DNA of 6,593 nt from Clostridiales bacterium UBA1380 (GTDB lineage: Bacteria; Bacillota; Clostridia; Oscillospirales; CAG-272). Every line of letters starts with the position of its first letter. Within the stretch, counting starts at the first letter, position 1. The stretch is taken from NCBI GenBank assembly GCA_002305445.1, contig DBRA01000040.1, forward strand, positions 5,275 to 11,867, given 5' to 3'. This document shows, in pieces, positions 1-5,285 of the stretch. The notes beneath the pieces are model-generated. The model ran no database searches, had not been told where the DNA came from, and worked only from the letters and a program-made list of their open reading frames with translations. A program made the position numbers and the translations under genes.

Positions 1-4
1 TTTT

Positions 5-33
5 AGCGCGCCGCGCATACGGCGCGCTTTTTT
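5..33 (+). terminator. Intrinsic terminator of an upstream plus-strand gene
   Basis: A perfect 9-bp GC-rich stem (AGCGCGCCG paired with CGGCGCGCT) closes a 6-base loop and is followed by six T residues (28-33), the classic rho-independent form. The T run is on the plus-strand side only; the opposite side has just TTTTA, so it acts mainly on plus-strand transcripts. It ends a gene left of the window and separates it from the sigma-factor cluster, which therefore needs its own promoter in 34-130. Confidence 0.85.
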
Positions 34-79
34 CTAAAATTTTCTTATCCCGGTCGAACCGGACGGGCGCAAAACGCGA

Positions 80-101
80 TATTATAGTCGGATATATCCG
101 A
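80..101 (+). promoter_or_regulatory. Candidate -10 box and 14-bp palindromic operator
   Basis: TATTAT at 80-85 is a reasonable -10 hexamer, but no good -35 lies 16-18 bases upstream, so recognition may need an activator or an alternative sigma factor, possibly the one encoded just downstream. At 88-101 the sequence TCGGATATATCCGA is a perfect 14-bp palindrome. If the -10 call is right, transcription starts near 92, inside this palindrome, which is where a repressor would bind. Palindrome: seen. Promoter and operator roles: inferred. Confidence 0.3.
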
Positions 102-112
102 AGGACAGTCGA

Positions 113-120
113 AGGAGAGG
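113..120 (+). promoter_or_regulatory. Ribosome binding site serving TTG 131 and/or ATG 123
   Basis: AGGAGAGG matches the anti-Shine-Dalgarno. Its GGAG core lies 5 bases before an out-of-frame ATG (123) and 13 before the TTG (131) that opens the sigma-factor frame; the end of the purine run is 10 bases from the TTG. The ATG frame reads Met-Arg-Thr-stop, and its TGA (132-134) overlaps the TTG start, so the site may drive a tiny leader frame coupled to the sigma gene. Confidence 0.6.
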
Positions 121-130
121 CGATGCGGAC

Positions 131-667
131 TTGACTGATACTGAAGATCTGCGCAGACGGTTTCACGAAGCCGCGCAGCCTCATGCCGGTCTGCTCTGCG
201 CATACATAAAGCGGCGCGTCCCCGCAGACGACGCCTCCGACGTCGCGCAGGAGGTCATGCTCGCGCTGTGGAAACGCGCGCTCGACGGCGGCATCCCGCC
301 CGAGCGCGAGTTCGTAGCGCTGATGCTCGCTGTCGCGCGTAACAAAATCGCCGATTTGTACCGCGCGCGATCCGGCGGATTTGTACGCCCCGCCGTCGAC
401 GACGAAGGCGAAGAAAGCATGATGTTCGACATGCTGCCGGACGGGAGCGACGTCTGCGCGCAGGTTTCCGAAGCGGTCGATATATCCGATGCGATCAAGA
501 GGCTCTCCGGCCGCGACCGCGAGCTCGTACGGCTCTACTACGGCGCTGGACTGGGTTTTTCGGAGATAAGCGAGGCGGTCGGTATGCCGGTGGGCACGGT
601 CAAGTCGCGCATGTCGGCCATACGGTCGGCGCTGCGCGCCCGTCTCGGAGACGGTTACGCGAACTGA
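131..667 (+). CDS. ECF-like RNA polymerase sigma factor (sigma-70 family)
   Basis: This 178-residue protein has the two-domain layout of extracytoplasmic-function sigma factors, which direct RNA polymerase to a small set of promoters. Residues about 8-80 are region 2 (core binding and -10 recognition), with the typical DASDVAQEVMLALWKR helix and then VARNKIADLYRAR. An acidic linker follows (90-118). Residues about 122-172 are region 4 (-35 recognition), with LSGRDRELVRLYY, a GLGFSEISEAVGMPVGTVKSR helix-turn-helix and a basic tail. No regions 1.1 or 3 are present. Length is normal for ECF factors. The start is TTG 131: no in-frame ATG or GTG lies between the ribosome binding site and region 2, and the nearby ATG 123 is out of frame. 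Three small genes follow closely and are probably co-transcribed. No zinc-binding anti-sigma (HxxxCxxC) or membrane anti-sigma with a large extracytoplasmic domain is visible, so how its activity is controlled is unknown. Family call firm; target regulon unknown. Confidence 0.9.
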   Translation: MTDTEDLRRRFHEAAQPHAGLLCAYIKRRVPADDASDVAQEVMLALWKRALDGGIPPEREFVALMLAVARNKIADLYRARSGGFVRPAVDDEGEESMMFDMLPDGSDVCAQVSEAVDISDAIKRLSGRDRELVRLYYGAGLGFSEISEAVGMPVGTVKSRMSAIRSALRARLGDGYAN

Positions 668-687
668 CGCGGAGGAGGTGCAAAAAC

Positions 688-1032
688 ATGAACGATACAG
701 ACCGGTTTGACTTCGACGAGCTCGACGCAGCAATCCGCGCGGCCGTAATCGCCGCGGATGACTGTGACGCGCCGGACATCTTCGCGCTTGCCGACGCGTA
801 CACGCCGCATGCTGCGGAAAAGAGCCGCAGTTCCTTCGATGTGCTGCGCGATGCGTTCTATATAGCGGCGGAGCCGGTAAAAACGACGCGAAGCACGATC
901 GAGCGCGCCGTCACGCCGATAAAAAGCGAGATGAACGTGATCAACCGCATGCGCAGCGCGCTTTCGCAGACAGCGGGAATTTTAAACGGCTGTTTCCGCA
1001 TAGCAGACGCGGCGATCACACTTAAAGCATAA
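688..1032 (+). CDS. Small soluble protein of unknown function, sigma-factor neighbour
   Basis: I do not recognise this 114-residue protein. It begins 20 bases after the sigma-factor stop with a very strong ribosome binding site (GGAGGAGGTG, 7 bases before ATG 688), so it should be translated efficiently from the same message. Residues 1-45 are acidic and alanine-rich (DFDELDAAIRAAVIAADD); residues 46-114 are more basic and look like two or three amphipathic helices (VLRDAFYIAAEPVKTTRSTIERA, then SEMNVINRMRSALSQTAGIL). There is no signal peptide, membrane segment or cysteine motif. Position directly after an ECF sigma gene is where anti-sigma factors or modulators usually sit, and the acidic/basic split could suit binding to a sigma factor, but no anti-sigma motif is visible, so that role is only a guess. 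A chance open frame is unlikely given the ribosome site and the absence of a better overlapping frame. Confidence 0.75.
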   Translation: MNDTDRFDFDELDAAIRAAVIAADDCDAPDIFALADAYTPHAAEKSRSSFDVLRDAFYIAAEPVKTTRSTIERAVTPIKSEMNVINRMRSALSQTAGILNGCFRIADAAITLKA

Positions 1033-1071
1033 TCAAAAATAATAATCAAATTTTCAGGGAGGACAATACTC

Positions 1072-1332
1072 ATGTCAGGTAATATGGAAGATATGCAGGA
1101 GCTTTCGAATGTTCTCAATGTCATCACCGATAAGGTTCCGGCATTGATCAAAAGCATCATCGAAACACTCTACTCGCCCGAAGCGGGCGTTAATCTCGGA
1201 CGTTCCGTCGGCGCGCTCTACCGCGAACTCATCACCTCTGGCGTGCCTGAAGCCGACGCGCTCGAGATGGCAAAGGACTACATGCTGTCGCTGCGCAACA
1301 TTATGAACAGCGTCAATAATAATAATAACTGA
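1072..1332 (+). CDS. Small helical protein of unknown function with poly-Asn tail
   Basis: This 86-residue protein starts at ATG 1072, 8 bases after a strong AGGGAGGA site. It looks all-helical: an amphipathic first half (ELSNVLNVITDKVPALIKSIIETLY), a short turn (SPEAGVNLG), then RSVGALYRELITSGVPEADALEMAKDYMLSL. The turn and the 'GxPEADAxEMAKxY' stretch look like a compact conserved fold rather than random sequence, but I cannot name the family. It has no signal peptide, membrane helix or cysteine. The protein ends in five asparagines encoded by an (AAT)4-AAC run just before the stop. Base composition is lower in GC than the sigma gene, and the 39-base gap before it is AT-rich, with a 9-base direct repeat (ATAATCAAA at 1029-1037 and 1042-1050). 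The next gene begins 5 bases after its stop, so the two are probably translationally coupled. Confidence 0.75.
   Translation: MSGNMEDMQELSNVLNVITDKVPALIKSIIETLYSPEAGVNLGRSVGALYRELITSGVPEADALEMAKDYMLSLRNIMNSVNNNNN
1315..1329 (+). repeat. Trinucleotide repeat (AAT)4-AAC encoding five Asn
   Basis: Four AAT units and one AAC sit immediately before the TGA of the 86-residue protein and encode its asparagine tail. Slippage by whole units would change tail length without altering the frame. The tract also lies just upstream of the next gene's start at 1338, where no clear Shine-Dalgarno is present. Confidence 0.85.
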
Positions 1333-1337
1333 CGCGA

Positions 1338-1553
1338 ATGAACGGAAAAGAAAGGCGCGGAGCTATGCTCCGCGCCGTCGCCATGATTTTATTCGCGGCG
1401 GTCAAGTTTCTGGCGCTGCTAATAATACTGCCCTTTGCCGCGCTGTTCGTTCTGCTCCGCTGGCTGCTTTACCGCGCTGTGCTCTGCTATAACCTGAGGG
1501 TTTCCGGCATGGACAGTGATGCCATACATCAGCTTTTAAGATTACGACGTTAA
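1338..1553 (+). CDS. Small single-helix membrane protein of unknown function
   Basis: This 71-residue protein has a basic N-terminus (NGKERRGAMLR), one long hydrophobic stretch at about residues 13-46 (VAMILFAAVKFLALLIILPF and onward through VLLRWLLYRAVL), and a short C-terminal tail (NLRVSGMDSDAIHQLLRLRR) that looks like an amphipathic helix. Positive charge at the N-terminus favours a cytoplasmic N-terminus, though arginines on both sides make topology uncertain. No lipobox or signal-peptidase site is evident. ATG 1338 lies 5 bases after the preceding stop and has no obvious Shine-Dalgarno, so it probably relies on translational coupling. A second in-frame ATG (1365, codon 10) would keep the membrane helix but sits in the loop of a 10-bp hairpin. 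It is the last gene of the sigma-factor cluster and its TAA lies in the terminator stem. It could be a membrane anchor or anti-sigma partner; nothing in the sequence proves this. Confidence 0.65.
   Translation: MNGKERRGAMLRAVAMILFAAVKFLALLIILPFAALFVLLRWLLYRAVLCYNLRVSGMDSDAIHQLLRLRR
1354..1376. repeat. Strong 10-bp hairpin inside the small membrane-protein gene
   Basis: GGCGCGGAGC, a 3-base loop TAT, and GCTCCGCGCC form a perfect, very GC-rich hairpin near the 5' end of the 71-residue gene. On the plus strand no T run follows, so it is not a plus terminator; it could slow ribosomes or hide the internal ATG at 1365. On the minus strand the stem is followed by TTTCTTTTCC, so it could serve as a back-up terminator for leftward transcripts from plsC that pass the main terminator at 1552-1588. 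Structure: seen. Role: inferred. Confidence 0.5.
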
Positions 1554-1588
1554 AAAGAGACATGTGACAAAAGCACATGTCTCTTTTT
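1552..1588. terminator. Bidirectional terminator between convergent operons
   Basis: A 15-bp perfect stem (AAAAAGAGACATGTG with CACATGTCTCTTTTT) closes a 7-base loop (ACAAAAG). The A-rich base on one side and T-rich base on the other give a hairpin plus T run in either direction, the usual form of a shared terminator. It contains two bases of the TAA of the small membrane-protein gene (1551-1553) and touches the last base of the plsC stop (1588-1590, minus). Confidence 0.9.
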
Positions 1589-2385
1589 TATGTTTCCAGC
1601 ACCGCCTGCATCGCCGCGCGCGTGCGGGCGCACAAATCGGCGGCGGCTTCGCGCGGATTCAGCCCCGGCGTCTTATAGACCGGCGGCAGGATCACAAGGC
1701 GCAGGCAGGGCTTGCGTTTATAAAGCCGTCTGACCCCTTGCGGCGGCTCTTTTTTTATAACCATCGGAAGTATCGGGACGCCTGCGTCGACGGCGAGGCG
1801 GAACGCGCCGCCGCGGAAGGAGCGCAGGTTGTCGCAGTACGGCACAAGCACGCCTTCGGGATAGATCTGCACGCACGCGCCCTTTTTCGCGGCTTCGGCC
1901 ATGCTGTTGAACAGCTCCGCCATCGCGTGCGGATCCTTCGAGAGCGGCACTCCGCCGAGTGTGCGCACGATATAGTTGACGACCGGTATCGAGAAGTTCT
2001 CCTCGAGCGTCACATAATATGTGCGGCGCGGATACAGCACGCTGTCGATCATTGTGCAGTCGAGCATATGTACGTGGTTGCAGACCGTGACGGCGCCGCT
2101 TTTGCCGAGCGCGTCGAGGTTATCGCGCCCCGACACCGAAAATCCCAGCGCCGCGCGGTTGCCGACCGACAGCACGGCCGTGGCGAACGAACGGAGCGCG
2201 GCAGTCTGAATGCGGTCGGCCAGACCGTCGCGCGTGTAGTTATAACCGCGGCCCACCTTGAAGTTGAGTGTACGGGGAAGCGACGCGAACTGCTTTTTAT
2301 CAAATTCGGCGGCTTCCTCGTCGCTCATGATTATCTTTTCCATTACCGGAACGGTTCTGCCTGTTTTGTTGTCTATTTCGGCCAT
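1588..2385 (-). CDS. 1-acyl-sn-glycerol-3-phosphate acyltransferase family protein (PlsC-like)
   Basis: This 265-residue enzyme belongs to the PlsC family, which moves a fatty acyl group to position 2 of lysophosphatidic acid to make phosphatidic acid, the precursor of membrane phospholipids, at the inner face of the membrane. The catalytic NHX4D motif is present as NHVHMLD (His104, Asp109). GGVPLSKD (144-151) matches motif II, YPEG (175-178) with the later FRGGAF is the substrate-binding motif III, and VPILPMVI (203-210) is motif IV. Length is normal for the family. The start is ATG 2385, because GGAG (2394-2397) lies 8 bases before it; a longer reading to 2478 would overlap the ATPase gene by 65 bases and add an arginine-rich, unlikely leader. 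It begins 28 bases after the ATPase stop with no terminator between, so it is probably the second gene of that operon. Family firm; acyl acceptor could be another lysolipid. Confidence 0.88.
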   Translation of the reverse strand: MAEIDNKTGRTVPVMEKIIMSDEEAAEFDKKQFASLPRTLNFKVGRGYNYTRDGLADRIQTAALRSFATAVLSVGNRAALGFSVSGRDNLDALGKSGAVTVCNHVHMLDCTMIDSVLYPRRTYYVTLEENFSIPVVNYIVRTLGGVPLSKDPHAMAELFNSMAEAAKKGACVQIYPEGVLVPYCDNLRSFRGGAFRLAVDAGVPILPMVIKKEPPQGVRRLYKRKPCLRLVILPPVYKTPGLNPREAAADLCARTRAAMQAVLET

Positions 2386-2393
2386 AACAAACG

Positions 2394-2397
2394 CTCC
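2394..2397 (-). promoter_or_regulatory. Ribosome binding site fixing the plsC start
   Basis: GGAG on the minus strand, 8 bases before ATG 2385, lies in the 28-base gap after the ATPase stop and supports the shorter reading of the acyltransferase over the upstream in-frame ATG at 2478. Confidence 0.7.
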
Positions 2398-2413
2398 GCT
2401 GAGATATCGTCGG

Positions 2414-5044
2414 TTATTTTTTCTTTTTGTCCGCCAGCCGCGAAAACGCCTTGACAATCTCCGTGATCGGTATGACAAGGAACGCTATCGCGACGGAGAT
2501 GCCGAACTCCGCAAGGGAAACCGTTTCAAACTGGAAAGCGTGGGCAAGGAACGGGACATATATGACAAGCAGCGTCAGCACGAAGGCGGTGCCGAGTGCG
2601 CTCCAGAGGTAGATGTTCTGCTTTTTGAGAGTGAAGACGGAGCTTTTTTCGCTTCTCATGTTGAAGCTGTGGAACATCTCGGCCAGGCTCATTGTCAGAA
2701 ACGCCATCGTTATGCCGTCCGCGCTCTGCGCGATCTCCCACGTGCCCGACTCGATGCGGTGGCCTACGAAGTAGGAAAACAGCGTCAGCCCGGCGATCAT
2801 GACGCCCTGCCACACGACGTTTGCGCCGAGCCCGCGCGCGAACAGGCTTTCGGACGCGGGGCGCGGCGGACGGCGCATCGCGTTTTCGTCGCCGGACTCC
2901 ACGCCGAGCCCGAGCGCGGGGAACGTGTCGGTTATAAGGTTGATCCAGAGCAGGTGGACGGGGCGCAGCAGCGTGAAGCCCATCAGCGTCGATATGAAGA
3001 TGCCCACGACCTCGCTGAGGTTCGACGACAGCAGGAACCCTATCGCTTTGCGGATGTTGTCGTATATCTTGCGGCCCTCCGCGACGGCGTTTACGATCGT
3101 CGCGAAGTTGTCGTCGGCGAGAACCATGTCGGCGACGTTTTTCGTGACGTCTGTGCCGGTGATGCCCATGCCGACGCCGATGTCGGCGGCCTTGATGCTG
3201 GGCGAGTCGTTGACGCCGTCGCCGGTCATCGCGCAGATATAGCCCTTCTTCTGCCACGTCTGGACGATGCGCGTCTTGTTCTCGGGCTTGACGCGCGCGT
3301 AGACGCTGTAATGCTCGCATTTTTCGAAGTATTCGTCGTCCGGGATCTGGTCGAGCTCGGCGCCGGTCATCGCCTGCGACGCGTCCTCGAGTATGCCGAG
3401 CTGCTTCGCGATGGCAATCGCGGTGTTCTTGTGGTCGCCGGTGATCATGATCGGTCGGATGCCCGCGTCGGAGCAGCGCTTTATAGCGTCGACGACTTCG
3501 GGGCGGACGGGGTCGATCATGCCGACAAGCCCGACGAACACAAGATTCTTCTCTATCGCATCCGGCGCGAGGTTCGCGGGCAGTTCATCATATTCGACCT
3601 CCGCGGCGGCTATGACGCGCAGAGCCTTGTCGGCCATGGCGTAGTTCGCCGCGCCGATCGCTCTGCGGTCGTCGTCCGTCAGTGGGCGCACGCCGTTTTT
3701 ATCCAAAATGGCTGTGCAGCGGCGGAGCAGCTCGTCGGCCGCGCCGGTCGTGTATTGCACGACGCGGCCGGACTCGAGCCGGTGCAGCGTCGACATAAGC
3801 TTGCGCTCGGAGTCGAACGGCGCTTCGCCTATGCGGGGCGTCTTCGCCGACAGATCGTTTTTATATATGCCCATGCCGGCGCCGAAGCCGATCATGGCGC
3901 ACTGTGTCGGCTCGCCGACCATGTTGCCGTCCTCGTCCGGCACGACGTCGGTGCAGAGCGCCATAGCCTTCGCAAGCTCGGCTTCGTCCGCGCCGTAATG
4001 GTCGACGACGGTCATTTTATTCTGCGTCAGCGTTCCGGTTTTATCGGAGCAGATTATCTGAGCGCTGCCGAGCGTTTCGACAGCCGTCAGCTTACGGATT
4101 ATAGCGTTGCGCTTCGCCATGCTCGTGACGCCGATGGAAAGGACGATCGTGACGACGGTCGCGAGTCCCTCCGGCACGGCGGCGACGGCGAGGCTTACCG
4201 CGACCATGAACGTGTCGATGACGACGGCGGCGCTGATATCGCCGGTGATTATCAGCTTGAAAGCGAAGATGAACGCGCAGATACCGATGACCGCGTAAGA
4301 CAGCACCTTTGAGAGCTGCCCGAGCTTGCGCTGCAGCGGCGTCTTCTGTTTTTCGACGCCGGACAGCGCGCCGGCGATCTTGCCGACCTCGGTGTCCATG
4401 CCGATGGCGGTCACGAGCATGTGCGCGCGGCCGTAGACGACGTTGGAGCCCGAATACGCCATGTTCCTGCGGTCGCCGAGCGGTATCTCGTCGCCGTAAA
4501 GCTCTTCCGCGGTCTTGTCCGACGGAACGCTCTCGCCGGTCAGCGCGGCCTCCTCTATCTTCAGGCTCGCGCATTCGATTATGCGGCCGTCCGCGGGCAC
4601 GGAGTCGCCGGCGTCGAGCACGACGACGTCGCCGACGACGATGTCCTCGGTTTTGATCTGCGTGACCTTGCCGTCGCGCAGCACCTTAGCCGTCGGGGCC
4701 GACATCTTCTGCAGCGCGTCGATCGCACTCTCCGCCTTGCTCTCCTGCACGACGCCGAGCACGGCGTTGACGATGACAACGAACAGTATGATGATGACAT
4801 CGGCATAACTCTCGCCCGAAAAGTACGCGACAACGCCCGAAACGGCCGCCGCGGCGAGCAGGATGATGATCATCGGGTCGGCGAGCTGCGATAAGAATCG
4901 GATGAGCAGCGGCGTCTTCTTCGCCGCGGCGAGCGCGTTTTTGCCGTTCTGCGTCCGCTTTGCCGCTTCTTCCGTCGTAAGTCCGCCGGCGCCCGAGTTG
5001 AGCTCGCGGAAAACGGCGTCTGTCTTTTCGAGGTAATACTTCAC
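2414..5044 (-). CDS. P2A-type calcium-transporting P-type ATPase
   Basis: This 876-residue membrane pump uses ATP to move Ca2+ (or a related divalent cation) out of the cytoplasm. Order: N-terminal cation-ATPase domain (1-50); M1-M2 (about 56-101); actuator domain with LTGES (168-172); M3-M4 with PEGL (291-294); phosphorylation site DKTGT with Asp334; nucleotide-binding domain; DPVRPEV (511-517); MITGD (533-537); hinge TGDGVND (607-613); M5-M10 (about 668-868); and a Lys-rich C-terminus. By alignment to SERCA, ligands for both calcium sites are kept: Glu292 (M4), Asn675 and Glu678 (M5), Asn702, Thr705 and Asp706 (M6), and Glu789 (M8). One oddity: the usual KGA nucleotide-binding motif reads TTGAAD, so the conserved lysine is Thr433. 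The start is GTG 5044 with GGGAG 7 bases upstream; an ATG at 5058 is out of frame. Length is typical. It leads a probable operon with plsC from the AT-rich promoter gap. Calcium is the best guess; manganese transport cannot be excluded. Confidence 0.93.
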   Translation of the reverse strand: MKYYLEKTDAVFRELNSGAGGLTTEEAAKRTQNGKNALAAAKKTPLLIRFLSQLADPMIIILLAAAAVSGVVAYFSGESYADVIIILFVVIVNAVLGVVQESKAESAIDALQKMSAPTAKVLRDGKVTQIKTEDIVVGDVVVLDAGDSVPADGRIIECASLKIEEAALTGESVPSDKTAEELYGDEIPLGDRRNMAYSGSNVVYGRAHMLVTAIGMDTEVGKIAGALSGVEKQKTPLQRKLGQLSKVLSYAVIGICAFIFAFKLIITGDISAAVVIDTFMVAVSLAVAAVPEGLATVVTIVLSIGVTSMAKRNAIIRKLTAVETLGSAQIICSDKTGTLTQNKMTVVDHYGADEAELAKAMALCTDVVPDEDGNMVGEPTQCAMIGFGAGMGIYKNDLSAKTPRIGEAPFDSERKLMSTLHRLESGRVVQYTTGAADELLRRCTAILDKNGVRPLTDDDRRAIGAANYAMADKALRVIAAAEVEYDELPANLAPDAIEKNLVFVGLVGMIDPVRPEVVDAIKRCSDAGIRPIMITGDHKNTAIAIAKQLGILEDASQAMTGAELDQIPDDEYFEKCEHYSVYARVKPENKTRIVQTWQKKGYICAMTGDGVNDSPSIKAADIGVGMGITGTDVTKNVADMVLADDNFATIVNAVAEGRKIYDNIRKAIGFLLSSNLSEVVGIFISTLMGFTLLRPVHLLWINLITDTFPALGLGVESGDENAMRRPPRPASESLFARGLGANVVWQGVMIAGLTLFSYFVGHRIESGTWEIAQSADGITMAFLTMSLAEMFHSFNMRSEKSSVFTLKKQNIYLWSALGTAFVLTLLVIYVPFLAHAFQFETVSLAEFGISVAIAFLVIPITEIVKAFSRLADKKKK

Positions 5045-5051
5045 GTCGATG

Positions 5052-5056
5052 CTCCC
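5052..5056 (-). promoter_or_regulatory. Ribosome binding site fixing the ATPase GTG start
   Basis: GGGAG on the minus strand lies 7 bases before GTG 5044, an ideal spacing. It supports GTG as the start; the nearest ATG (5058-5056) overlaps this site and is in a different frame. Confidence 0.75.
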
Positions 5057-5237
5057 ATGTAAAATAATTCAGTTTCAAATATTAAATATAACATTTTACT
5101 TTTTGTTTTGTGTTAATTTTATGTAAATAATATAAATCAAGGCATTTAATGAAAAGTTTAAGATAAATATAAAAATGTTTGTGTCATATCTTTATTCAAA
5201 GTTACACGTCAAATCGATTTTTATCATCCGGTTATGT
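5057..5237 (-). promoter_or_regulatory. AT-rich promoter and leader region of the ATPase-plsC operon
   Basis: About 180 bases here are very AT-rich, in sharp contrast to the GC-rich genes on both sides. No plausible gene is visible. On the minus strand TTGACG (5207-5212) and TATGAC (5183-5188) are separated by 18 bases and make the best sigma-A-like promoter, giving a leader of roughly 130 bases; several TATATT/TAATAT-like boxes closer to the gene (about 5083-5097) lack a good -35 partner. I see no riboswitch or attenuator hairpin. The promoter call is tentative; the regulatory nature of the gap is likely because a terminator closes the gene upstream. Confidence 0.4.
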
Positions 5238-5280
5238 AAAAAGGAGGACCTCCCCTTACGGGACGCAGGCTCTCCTTTTT
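5238..5280 (-). terminator. Terminator of the gltA/nfnB-type gene
   Basis: AAAAAGGAGG pairs with TCTCCTTTTT (one G-T pair), then after one mismatch CCT pairs with AGG around a loop holding a possible CCC/GGG inner pairing. Read on the minus strand, the stem ends in five T residues, 5 bases after the flavoprotein stop codon. It is near-symmetric and could also stop plus-strand transcripts. Confidence 0.8.
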
Positions 5281-5285
5281 CCGTT

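Noticed and set aside
1029..1050. 9-base direct repeat ATAATCAAA in the gap before the 86-residue gene
   Set aside because: Too short and too AT-rich to distinguish from chance; kept only as a note in the gene entry.
1564..2454. 296-residue plus-strand open frame opposite plsC
   Set aside because: Its first codons lie inside the bidirectional terminator, the product is His/Arg/Ala-rich without recognisable domains, and the minus strand carries clear PlsC motifs.
2386..2478. N-terminal extension of PlsC to ATG 2478
   Set aside because: It would overlap the ATPase 3' end by 65 bases and add an Arg-rich leader; ATG 2385 has a well-spaced GGAG site.
2258..4312. 684-residue plus-strand open frame opposite the ATPase gene
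   Set aside because: It is a mirror of GC-rich codon use in the ATPase; the translation is Arg/Asp/Ala/Val-rich without domains, while the minus strand encodes a complete, motif-rich P-type ATPase.
4605..4645. Repeated GACGACGTCGCCGACGACG-like stretch as a tandem repeat
   Set aside because: It reflects Asp/Val-rich coding sequence (DIVVGDVVVLDAGD) in the ATPase with GTC/GAC codon preference, not a separate repeat unit.
5057..5237. A yybP-ykoY-type or other riboswitch before the ATPase
   Set aside because: This class can precede cation pumps, but the leader is too AT-poor in GC stems and I see no conserved GC-rich helices or characteristic loops.
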